DNA of 64,000 nucleotides from Pedobacter sp. KBS0701 (lineage in GTDB: Bacteria > Bacteroidota > Bacteroidia > Sphingobacteriales > Sphingobacteriaceae). Positions within the stretch are counted from its first letter, which is position 1. Each line of letters starts with the position of its first letter. The position numbers and the translations under genes were made by a program. The stretch spans positions 5,084,001 to 5,148,000 of the forward strand of contig NZ_CP042171.1 of assembly GCF_005938645.2 (NCBI RefSeq), given 5' to 3'. Under the pieces are notes generated by a model, which saw only the letters and a program-made list of their open reading frames with translations, was not told the DNA's origin and did not search any database. Positions 36,565-43,796 of the stretch are shown piece after piece.

Positions 36565-37121
36565 ATCGGTTCACTAATAAAAATTGGTTGTCCTGAAAAG
36601 GTAAATTCTACAAAGCCATCTTTAACTACGGTAAAAATTTCTTCTTCATTCTGCGCGAGGTTGGTTACTTCGAGATATCGGTTACCATGGATCAGAAATT
36701 CACTTCCCGCAGGTTTCCAAACAGAGAATCCCGATTTTATGGGATAGTGCTTTGCTCTTTCGGTAAATACTACCAGATTAATTTTGTCTTCAAATCCTGC
36801 AAATTTCTCAAGATCGAATTTATTCGTAATTACATTTACCGCAGGATATTTCTCTTCGTACAGATAATTAACGGCCACCATTAAAGCATCAACAGGCCCC
36901 TGAACAACTTTTGTATCTTCCTGCGTTTCCTGCCCGTTCCCGTTTATCAGCACATCTACCTTTAAACCTAAAGAAAAAATCTTATCGTAATTTTCTCCGT
37001 TAACCAAAAGGGTAGGACTCCATTCGAGCAGTTGCCCTAAAAACTCTTCGTTAAAATTCCCAAGCTCATCGATGTACAAAGCCGGCTCTTGTTTTTCTTT
37101 TACAATATGGTGTGAAGACAT
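36561..37121 (-). CDS. Thiamine pyrophosphokinase-like protein (divergent)
   Basis: 186 residues. Its beta-rich C-terminus (GNRYLEVTNLAQNEEEIFTV then VEFTFSGQPIFIS) resembles the thiamine-binding domain of thiamine pyrophosphokinase. The location downstream of ThiE and a TPP riboswitch supports that role. However, the N-terminal half lacks a clear GDxDS catalytic motif (there is KVDVLINGNGQE instead), so activity is uncertain. It could be a regulatory or degenerate homologue. The family call is from overall resemblance and context and is only moderately secure. Confidence 0.5.
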   Translation of the reverse strand: MSSHHIVKEKQEPALYIDELGNFNEEFLGQLLEWSPTLLVNGENYDKIFSLGLKVDVLINGNGQETQEDTKVVQGPVDALMVAVNYLYEEKYPAVNVITNKFDLEKFAGFEDKINLVVFTERAKHYPIKSGFSVWKPAGSEFLIHGNRYLEVTNLAQNEEEIFTVVKDGFVEFTFSGQPIFISEPI

Positions 37122-37184
37122 ACTGCGAATATAGAAATTTCGCTTTAAGTACGGTATAGGAAGAATCAGTTCGAGGTAAAATGA

Positions 37185-38477
37185 TTAACGATTGTATGGA
37201 TATTCACTCACCCAATGGAAACCCCTGTTGATGAGCTTAAAATCTTTAAGGTCTTTTCGCTTAAAACTTACCGATATAGAATCTTTCTCTGTCAGGCCCG
37301 AAAGAATCAGCCTGTCTTTTCCAATAATATTATAGTTTAAAACATATTTAGTGGAGTCTTTATCCGTTGATTTTAGTACCAGTTCTTTTTTCTTCTGATC
37401 AAAAACAGTAGTGAAATTAGCGGAACTGTCGTTCATCTTCTTTATCCTTGCATACCCTGAATAATTAATAATCATCTGTCTCCATCGCGTACTATCAGTA
37501 GTTAAAGGCGCCAAGGTTTCACCTTTAACCTTCATGCTTTCAACATCATAAATACCATACATAAATGGTTTGGGTGCCGCACTACCATAAGTTTTTCTCT
37601 GTTCAATTAATGACGATACCAGGAATGCCAGAGAAGCCGTAATGTATAGATATTTTGCACCATAAGCCGCAAAGTAGAGCCATTTCTTTCTAAAAGCCGG
37701 ACGGTACATTTTTTCGAGCTGCTGGCTTTCATATCTGATAAAGAAGCGATATAGTTTTAAGAAATGTGGGGCCAAAATAAAAACACACATCACCACCAGT
37801 GCGGTTGAGAGTAGTTTTACAGGAACGTCAAAAAAATAATTCATCGACATTACGTGCGCTGTTGCGGCCAATGATAGAAAAGCACCCACAACAACCGTTC
37901 TACGGAACAAAAGCATGATGGCAGAAACTTCTATAATACCCATAAAAATATTGTAGCCTTTAGAAAAGCCGAGGAAGGTCCATGCAAGCCCCATTGGCGA
38001 TGCATTTCCGAAAGGTTGAAGCAACCTCATTAATGAAGGATCAGGAAACTGGAGTTTGATTACTTTTATAGCGCCATATAATATCAAGGTAAAGGCTAAA
38101 TAAAATCTTACCAGTACCACAAGCCAGTAATAAGCTGTATTATAGCTTTTGCGTTTGCGGTCTAAAACTGACCAGGTGATACTACCAATTACCGATACCA
38201 AAAATATAAAGAGTAGCAATACCCAATCATAAGAGGTATCGCCGCTGCCATTGGTGTAGATTGTAAAATCGTAATTATAGTGGATAATGTGTTTAGAGAA
38301 CCAGGGAATAAGATCGTGCAATACCAGGTTAGGCAACTGCAGCACACTTGACAGGAACGTAAAGGCTCCATTGTTATTCAAGATGATGAAAAGAGACAAG
38401 AGGAGGAAAAAGAACCTGAAGGAAATTTTTTTATAAATATTCCAGGGCGTATTGTTTTGAAGAGCGTTTTCAGACAT
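37185..38477 (-). CDS. DoxX-like multi-pass membrane protein of unknown function
   Basis: 430 residues, about eight TM helices between residues 15 and 290, then a soluble beta-rich C-terminal domain of about 140 residues. RFYLAFTLILYGAIKVIKLQ and GIIEVSAIMLLFRRTVVVGA resemble DoxX-type segments. It lies between the ThiE-like and TPK-like genes, 58 bp after thiE, so thiamine-linked transport or salvage is possible. But a good promoter of its own precedes it (38495-38525), so riboswitch control is not certain. Confidence 0.65.
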   Translation of the reverse strand: MSENALQNNTPWNIYKKISFRFFFLLLSLFIILNNNGAFTFLSSVLQLPNLVLHDLIPWFSKHIIHYNYDFTIYTNGSGDTSYDWVLLLFIFLVSVIGSITWSVLDRKRKSYNTAYYWLVVLVRFYLAFTLILYGAIKVIKLQFPDPSLMRLLQPFGNASPMGLAWTFLGFSKGYNIFMGIIEVSAIMLLFRRTVVVGAFLSLAATAHVMSMNYFFDVPVKLLSTALVVMCVFILAPHFLKLYRFFIRYESQQLEKMYRPAFRKKWLYFAAYGAKYLYITASLAFLVSSLIEQRKTYGSAAPKPFMYGIYDVESMKVKGETLAPLTTDSTRWRQMIINYSGYARIKKMNDSSANFTTVFDQKKKELVLKSTDKDSTKYVLNYNIIGKDRLILSGLTEKDSISVSFKRKDLKDFKLINRGFHWVSEYPYNR

Positions 38478-38494
38478 ATTTTGTTCGGTTTATC

Positions 38495-38525
38495 CAAAGC
38501 TAAATATTATCCCATGGGCTTCAAA
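38495..38525 (-). promoter_or_regulatory. Predicted promoter of the DoxX-like/TPK-like/GNAT genes
   Basis: On the minus strand TTTG (38522-38525), a 19-bp spacer and TAGCTTTG (38495-38502), a textbook Bacteroidota promoter. The start would be about 12 nt before the ATG at 38477. Confidence 0.6.
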
Positions 38526-38535
38526 TTATAAAATG

Positions 38536-39180
38536 TTAATTAACAGCGTTTTCTTTAACTAATGTGTAAAAATCCTGATAGGCTTCAATAAAATCGTCAG
38601 CAAAATTAATGGCTCCGGAAACGGCTATGCCATAAATACCGGTTTGCATTAAAGCTTCCACATCGTATGTTTTTATCCCGCCCACAGCCAATACCGGAAT
38701 GCTGATGGCCTGAGTTTTCAATTCTTTTACCATATACTGATAGCCATCAATGCCTAAATGCGCATAATTGTTGGGTTTGGTTTCAGTTTCTGCAAATGGA
38801 CCATAACCGGCATAATCTGCACCTTCTTTTGCAAGCCTGACTAAATTGTCTACAGTATTCGCCGATCCTCCCAGTGTAATATCATGGCCAACCAGTTTGC
38901 GCAGTTTTATAAAATCGGCGTCCATATCTTCGATATGAAATCCCTGGATATCAGCCTTTCCATTTAAATGAACATGATCAGTAACAATTAAGGTGGTGCC
39001 CCAGTCATCACAAATTTCGGCTATCGCATTAATATCCTGTAAAAGTGCTTCATCATTCTTACTCAGACAACGGTACTGGATCCATTTTGCACCGGCCTCA
39101 CAGGCTTGTTGCACCTGTTCAATATGGCTTAAATGTGGGGTATCGTGTGTGATGTAATGAAGCTTTTCGATATATTTCAT
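38536..39180 (-). CDS. thiE: ThiE-like thiamine phosphate synthase
   Basis: 214 residues, a TIM barrel joining the pyrimidine and thiazole moieties. WIQYR replaces the usual QLR, TDHVHL replaces NDRVDLA and GFHIEDMD replaces GVHLGQED. GADYAGYGPFAETETKPN and IPVLAVGGI are well kept. It is therefore a divergent member; a TenI-like regulatory role is the alternative. It is second gene after the TPP riboswitch, 81 bp behind the TonB-dependent receptor. Confidence 0.82.
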   Translation of the reverse strand: MKYIEKLHYITHDTPHLSHIEQVQQACEAGAKWIQYRCLSKNDEALLQDINAIAEICDDWGTTLIVTDHVHLNGKADIQGFHIEDMDADFIKLRKLVGHDITLGGSANTVDNLVRLAKEGADYAGYGPFAETETKPNNYAHLGIDGYQYMVKELKTQAISIPVLAVGGIKTYDVEALMQTGIYGIAVSGAINFADDFIEAYQDFYTLVKENAVN

Positions 39181-39261
39181 GCTAATTTGTTACTATGGGC
39201 AATAAGAGTTGACAACCTAAACAGGCTAATTGCCTAAAAGTTGTCAACTCTGAATGACAGA

Positions 39262-41643
39262 TTAAAATTTAACATTCAAACTTAGTAAAAAGTTACGGGT
39301 AGCCTGAGGATAATAATAATTGGAACGGCTCAAATCGCCACCAAAAAGGTATGGATAGGTACCTCCATTGCTTTCATATAAAGTACTGAATACGTTATTG
39401 ATGAGCAAGCTCAAGCCAACATTTTTCACAGCCGCAAACGATGTGTTATAGCTTAAACGGATATCATTAACAAAAAAACTCGATAGTGTGCGGCTATCAG
39501 CAGAAGTATTATCCAGGTATTGTTTGCCCACATATTTAGTTAACAAAGCTACATTTGCATTTTTTAATACATTGTAATTGATTTCACTGGAAGCAATAAT
39601 TGATGGCGAAAAAGCAATGGTGGTATTTTTATAATTGTTAACCACTACCGGATTAACTGCTTTGGGGTCTTCATCATAAATATATTCTTCAAAATTTTTG
39701 ATCTTGTTTTTACTTAAAGTTGCAGTTGCAGCCCACGAAAGGTTTTTAAGAATTTGCCATTTTCCATCAAACTCTATACCTGCCCGGTAACTATCGGGAA
39801 CATTTTGGCGTGTCTGTCCCCCAACATCATTTAATTTTCCGGTATTGATCAGCTGATCTTTATAAAACATTGCAAAACCGTTTATGCCAAAAGAAATGGC
39901 AGAAAACTGAGTGCGATAACCGGCCTCTACATCTGTTAAATGTTCAGGTTTAGGTCTGCTGTTAATATCTGAATCTGTAAAATCTCTTCTATTGGGCTCC
40001 TTATTCCCAACAGCAACTGATGCATAAACATTGCTTTTATCGTTAAAATTATAGGTTAAACCTGCTTTTGGATTGAAAAAATCTAAGGTCGCATTTTGTT
40101 GTGCAGGCGTTCCGTTCGGATCTATTCCAAAATAAGAATAGTAAACCCGTCTGTATTGAAGATCGGCAAATAAATTAAATTGATCAATCTGATAATTTGC
40201 CCTGCCAAAAATATTGAAATCAGATTTGAAAGCATCATTATCATTATATCGGTGGCGGATAGATTCGCTGCCATTATAATTGGCAAATTGTGCCCAGATT
40301 ACCTCATCAAAATGCCTTCCTTTATATTCATTGTAAGCACCGCCGAGAACAAAGTTCAAGTTATTTTTTGGAGTATAGTTTAAGGAGTAAGTGACTCCAT
40401 AAAAATCATTATCCAACCATAAGCGGCGAACAAGGTCAGATGTTTCTTTCTGTTCGGCACCAACTACAACAGGATTTATTTTATAAAATTTTAAACTATC
40501 ATTTTTAACAAACTCTTCATAGTAGCCTCTTCCATAGGTATAATGCAGGGCTGCGTTGGCAACTAATTGGCTATTGATGTTTCTGGTATAAAATAACTGA
40601 TAATGGTCTTGTTGATAATTGTCTGTCTGGTTATCATAAGTGAAATCATTGTGTGTGCGATCAGTTTCCAATGCCTCCTGGCTTATACCATTCCAAGCCT
40701 GGTAGGTTTTTTCAGTCCCACTAAAAACATTGGCACGAAGAATGTCTTTTTTACCATAATAAGCACCAGAAACAAAGAAAGATTTTAGATTTGATGATGC
40801 CCGGTCTACATAACCATCAGATTTTATTCGTGATAAGCGGCCATCAAATGTAAATTTATTATTAATTAAGCCTGTTCCTACACTTACCGTATTTTTCCAG
40901 GTATTATAAGAACCATAGGTATTGTTCAGTTCTGCATAAGCAGAATCTCTACGGGTGGTGGTCTGGATGTTTAAACTGCCTCCAAATGCACCTGCGCCAT
41001 TTGTTGACGTACCCACCCCACGCTGGATCTGGATATTATCAACCGACGATGCTAAATCTGGTAAATTGATAAAAAAACTTCCCTGACTTTCTGCATCATT
41101 AAGCGGAATTCCGTTTAAGGTTACGTTAATTCGAGTAGCATCACTACCCCGAATCCGCATTCCGGTATAACCAATTCCCGTTCCACCATCAGAACTTACG
41201 ACCACAGATGGTGTTTGATTTAATAAATATGGAAGATCCTGGCCTAAATTATTTTTAGCCAACTCTGCTTTATCTAAATTACGAAAAGTCGTTGCTGAAT
41301 TTTTAGAAGCCCTTGTTGCGCTTACCACAACTTCATCTGCCAAAAAGTTTTGCTGAATCAATGTGAAATTCAATGTTGTAGCCTCTTTAAGGTCTACGGT
41401 CTTTTCTTCTGATTTATAGCCTACATAGCTTACTACAAGAGTATACTTTCCGTTAGTCAGATTTGCGATGCTGTAATTTCCTGAAGCATCACCCACCACA
41501 GCTGTTTTTTGATTTCTTAATTTAACCGTAGCACCCGGAAGCGGCTGCTGGTTTTGATCTGTTACTTTACCGGTAACAGTAATTTGCGCCGATGCAAAGC
41601 AAGGCAACATTGCAACAAGCGCTGCAAAAAGTAAATTTTTCAA
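39262..41643 (-). CDS. TonB-dependent outer-membrane receptor, probably for thiamine compounds
   Basis: 793 residues: signal peptide (to ASAQ, about residue 19), a carboxypeptidase-regulatory-like beta domain (20-100, GKVTDQNQQPLPGATVKL), a plug domain (about 110-235, with GMRIRGSDATRINVTLNGIP and GAGAFGGSLNIQT) and a 22-strand-type barrel ending in FLLSLNVKF with a terminal Phe. The TPP riboswitch directly upstream strongly suggests uptake of thiamine or a precursor. The sequence alone does not give the ligand. No inner-membrane thiamine transporter of the PnuT type is adjacent. Confidence 0.9.
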   Translation of the reverse strand: MKNLLFAALVAMLPCFASAQITVTGKVTDQNQQPLPGATVKLRNQKTAVVGDASGNYSIANLTNGKYTLVVSYVGYKSEEKTVDLKEATTLNFTLIQQNFLADEVVVSATRASKNSATTFRNLDKAELAKNNLGQDLPYLLNQTPSVVVSSDGGTGIGYTGMRIRGSDATRINVTLNGIPLNDAESQGSFFINLPDLASSVDNIQIQRGVGTSTNGAGAFGGSLNIQTTTRRDSAYAELNNTYGSYNTWKNTVSVGTGLINNKFTFDGRLSRIKSDGYVDRASSNLKSFFVSGAYYGKKDILRANVFSGTEKTYQAWNGISQEALETDRTHNDFTYDNQTDNYQQDHYQLFYTRNINSQLVANAALHYTYGRGYYEEFVKNDSLKFYKINPVVVGAEQKETSDLVRRLWLDNDFYGVTYSLNYTPKNNLNFVLGGAYNEYKGRHFDEVIWAQFANYNGSESIRHRYNDNDAFKSDFNIFGRANYQIDQFNLFADLQYRRVYYSYFGIDPNGTPAQQNATLDFFNPKAGLTYNFNDKSNVYASVAVGNKEPNRRDFTDSDINSRPKPEHLTDVEAGYRTQFSAISFGINGFAMFYKDQLINTGKLNDVGGQTRQNVPDSYRAGIEFDGKWQILKNLSWAATATLSKNKIKNFEEYIYDEDPKAVNPVVVNNYKNTTIAFSPSIIASSEINYNVLKNANVALLTKYVGKQYLDNTSADSRTLSSFFVNDIRLSYNTSFAAVKNVGLSLLINNVFSTLYESNGGTYPYLFGGDLSRSNYYYPQATRNFLLSLNVKF

Positions 41644-41671
41644 TGTTTTTGTTTTTAGTTAAACCCATCGG

Positions 41672-41687
41672 AAAAAGGGGCTTCCCC
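41672..41687 (-). terminator. Candidate riboswitch-controlled terminator
   Basis: On the minus strand GGGG-AAG-CCCC is followed by TTTTT, between the riboswitch and the receptor ATG. The alternative pairing ATCGG/CCGAT overlaps it. It could be the expression platform, although the stem is short. Confidence 0.4.
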
Positions 41688-41712
41688 GATTTCAGTTAAA
41701 CTTCCATAACTC

Positions 41713-41878
41713 CAATCCCTACGCCGGCATTACCCGGATCAGGTGCATTCGAGGCTGATGGCTGGAAGGTTTTAAGGCTGATGGGATTTACCCTCTTCCT
41801 TTTTACCCTCTACCTTTTACCTCAAAATGGGTATGATCTCAGCCTGTTTTTGTGTTATTTAAACAAGGCACCCCTAAT
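41713..41878 (-). promoter_or_regulatory. TPP riboswitch (THI element) with an internal insertion
   Basis: On the minus strand the conserved core reads AGGGGTGCC, then GGCTGAGATCATACCC, and after a gap ACCTGATCCGGGTAATGCC followed by GGCGTAGGGA. These are the P2/P3 and P4/P5 signatures of the thiamine pyrophosphate aptamer. P3 is GCCTTGTTT with AAAACAGGC. In most TPP aptamers only a few bases join ACCC to ACCTGATC; here about 85 nt intervene and include GAGG/CCTC and GGAAG/CTTCC pairings. The aptamer leads the TonB receptor and thiE transcript. Confidence 0.93.
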
Positions 41879-41885
41879 GATGGCA

Positions 41886-41893
41886 CAAATGTA
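41886..41893 (-). promoter_or_regulatory. Predicted -7 element (TACATTTG) ahead of the TPP riboswitch
   Basis: Perfect TAnnTTTG on the minus strand, ending 7 nt before the first conserved riboswitch bases, so the transcript would begin at the aptamer's P1 stem. No -33 TTTG was seen. Confidence 0.55.
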
Positions 41894-41988
41894 GAAAATA
41901 TTTAATAATAAGCATGTTTTTTGATGCCTTCTGAGTTAGATAAATCTAAAAACTGCTTAATAAGGATGAATTTTATCCCTTTTAGGTT

Positions 41989-42297
41989 TAGAAACGACAG
42001 GTTCTGCGCGTTTGGCACTTTCAGTCCCGCTTTACGTTCCAGGTCCTCGCTGTGCTGTGGGCTTTCCACTTCAATCAGGTTTAGGTGGCCAGTCCGGTAG
42101 AAATATTAATGAATGATCATCAAACGTTCCTCGGGACTTCTCTTGTGTGGAGTGTTCTGGCGCAAGGGTAACAAACCTTTGTTCAATAAACCTGACAGGA
42201 GCGAACACGAATCCCGATTTTTCATCGGGTGAAGTAAAGCGAATGGCGGGACTGCCGGCAGCCAAAAGCTACTGACAATCATTTCCAAAAAAATATA
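41989..42297. repeat. Diverged single copy of the 250-bp repeat family
   Basis: It shares with the 23.96-24.94 kb array the blocks TTTCAGTCCCGCTTT, TAAACCTGACAGGAGCGAAC, GAAGTAAAGCG and CATTTCCAAAA in the same order. Here the outer arms CAGTCCCGC and GCGGGACTG pair perfectly, as do CAGGTTTA and TAAACCTG, so the foldback is conserved although the sequence between has changed. It is noncoding. It fills most of the gap between the TPP riboswitch and the NadR-like gene. Confidence 0.8.
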
Positions 42298-42303
42298 AGC
42301 CTC

Positions 42304-42834
42304 CTACCTGCTTAAAAAATCATCAATGGCTCTAACAGCATTTGCTACCCTTTCATCACCCAAGCCGCCAACTACTTTGTAATTTGCATTTAAGGAATGG
42401 AGTTCGTTATGCCAAACCTGCATAAAATATTCGCGTTTCTCCGGAAAATCGCGCAGCGGATCATCTTGCCATGGCAAATCAATATCCATTAACAGATACA
42501 GGTCGTATGGTTTTTGGGGTAGTGCATCCAATACAACCTGAGGTGTTTCACCAAGTACTTCATCACTCCATATCTTTACCGTAATAAAAGTAGTATCACA
42601 AATAATGAAATCACTTTCAGCAATCGCTAAAACTGCATCCTCTAAAGCTACCTGTCCGTAGTACATATTCACCTCATCTTGTAGTGTATAGTCGGCAACC
42701 AGGTTTTCGCAATAGTAACGGGCATATTCAGGCACCCATGAAACTTTGTAGTGTTTAGCCAGCTCCTGGGATATAGTAGATTTTCCCGTACTTTCCGGGC
42801 CAACAATAGCAATCTTTTTTATGTTCTTATTCAC
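42304..42834 (-). CDS. NadR-like P-loop kinase (nicotinamide riboside kinase-type AAA/NTPase)
   Basis: A P-loop protein with IAIVGPESTGKSTISQEL (Walker A), WVPEYARYY, DFIICDTTFITVKIWSD (Walker B region) and YLLMDIDLPWQDDPLRDFPE. This is the ribosylnicotinamide kinase half of NadR without the adenylyltransferase domain. The frame is open to a TTG at 42858, but a -7 element (42856-42863) overlaps that codon. The GTG at 42834 (VNKNIKKIAIVGPE, 176 residues) is therefore the better start. Bacteroidota homologues often sit near PnuC/PnuT or thiamine genes; here it is next to the TPP-riboswitch operon. Confidence 0.8.
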   Translation of the reverse strand: MNKNIKKIAIVGPESTGKSTISQELAKHYKVSWVPEYARYYCENLVADYTLQDEVNMYYGQVALEDAVLAIAESDFIICDTTFITVKIWSDEVLGETPQVVLDALPQKPYDLYLLMDIDLPWQDDPLRDFPEKREYFMQVWHNELHSLNANYKVVGGLGDERVANAVRAIDDFLSR

Positions 42835-42855
42835 GATACATTTTCTGAATACGTT

Positions 42856-42863
42856 CAAATGTA
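42856..42863 (-). promoter_or_regulatory. Predicted -7 element (TACATTTG) of the NadR-like gene
   Basis: Perfect TAnnTTTG on the minus strand. A start near 42850 would leave about 16 nt before the GTG at 42834. This element decides the start-codon choice. Confidence 0.5.
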
Positions 42864-42881
42864 ACAGAAAAAGCCTTAATA

Positions 42882-42918
42882 GAAAAAATCCGGCTGAGGA
42901 GGGCTCCTCTAACCGGAT
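42882..42918 (-). terminator. Intrinsic terminator upstream of the NadR-like gene
   Basis: Stem ATCCGG/CCGGAT plus GAGGA/TCCTC with a GGGC-type loop and a run of T residues at 42882-42887 on the minus strand. Confidence 0.65.
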
Positions 42919-43144
42919 AATAAACCAAACAAACTATTTATGAAGAAATCCTCATGGCGGGTAACTAATCCGCGGAGGAAGCTTTAGATCATTGTCTAAA
43001 GTATATACAAAACGCGTATATGCTCTGCTTATTACAACATTATTGCCAATATTTTGATCATCACAACTTCGTGACGTAATTCTGACCAATAGGGCCACTT
43101 TTTCAAAATAGTTTTAACACTAATTAACAGTTGTAACAAAAATA
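42882..43144 (-). ncRNA. Candidate structured RNA with four stem-loops
   Basis: Within 42888-43023 four hairpins follow one another: ATCCGG/CCGGAT with GAGGA/TCCTC; TCCTC/GAGGA with GCGG/CCGC (42949-42979); CTTTAGA/TCTAAAG (42982-43001); and GTATATAC/GTATATGC (43001-43023). On the minus strand the first is followed by six T residues, an intrinsic terminator. A TATTTTTG element (43137-43144) could start a transcript of about 250 nt. Against this, the last hairpin pairs better in a plus-strand RNA, which also has a 15-codon frame at 42940-42987. The strand is therefore provisional. The rest of the 42859-43270 gap shows nothing else. Confidence 0.4.
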
Positions 43145-43270
43145 CACATTTTCATTTTACATTCGTGTATAATTTATAGTACAATCAGAAAAATAGTGTT
43201 CATTATTTAAAACTATATGTACTAAACGCTGTTATCTATTTAAGACATTAAGCAACTAAATCGTTATACC

Positions 43271-43588
43271 ATGAAAAAATTGTGTATTGTATTATCGCTA
43301 CTGATTGTACTTGCTTTAGGTTCAATTGCCTTTACTCCTATTAAATCAGGTGGAATAATCGGGAAAATTACGCCAGGTGATGCGGCTTCTACAGTTTCGC
43401 TTGTAGCAGCGAAAGACACGCTAAATACACAGATTAATCAAGGTGTTTTTACTTTTACAAACCTCAAAGAAGGTGTTTATACGGTTGTGGTAAAAGGCAA
43501 TGCGCCATATAAAGATGCAGTAATAGAAAAGGTTGCCGTAAAAGATAGCGCGACAACAGATTTAGGCGAAATTAAATTACAACAGTAG
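43271..43588 (+). CDS. Small exported carboxypeptidase-regulatory-like beta-sandwich protein
   Basis: 105 residues with a signal peptide (MKKLCIVLSLLIVLALGSIA). The mature part follows the CarboxypepD_reg pattern: GGIIGKITPGDAASTVSLV, GVFTFTNLKEGVYTVVVKG, DLGEIKLQQ. There is no catalytic motif. It stands alone between a 410-bp upstream gap and a clear terminator. A binding or structural role outside the cytoplasm is inferred. Confidence 0.8.
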   Translation: MKKLCIVLSLLIVLALGSIAFTPIKSGGIIGKITPGDAASTVSLVAAKDTLNTQINQGVFTFTNLKEGVYTVVVKGNAPYKDAVIEKVAVKDSATTDLGEIKLQQ

Positions 43589-43611
43589 CTCATTTTTCAA
43601 AAGAAAAATCT

Positions 43612-43645
43612 AAAAAGAGCGCTTAAATAGGGCTCTTTTTTATTT
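43612..43645 (+). terminator. Intrinsic terminator after the small exported protein
   Basis: AAAAAGAGC and GCTCTTTTT pair around an 11-nt loop and run into a T-rich tail. Confidence 0.8.
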
Positions 43646-43679
43646 TAAAAAAAACGCCTTAAAATCATATCTAATGATG

Positions 43680-43687
43680 TATCTTTG
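43680..43687 (+). promoter_or_regulatory. Predicted -7 element (TATCTTTG) of carB
   Basis: Perfect TAnnTTTG 110 bp before the carB ATG, predicting an untranslated leader of about 100 nt. Confidence 0.5.
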
Positions 43688-43796
43688 CATCCCGACAGAA
43701 CAGTTGGGATTTTTCTTCTTATAAGCATAATACCTTCTTGCTTCTTCACCTTCGGGTTCAACACTTTAGAATTTTAATTATTGTTTAAGCTTTATC

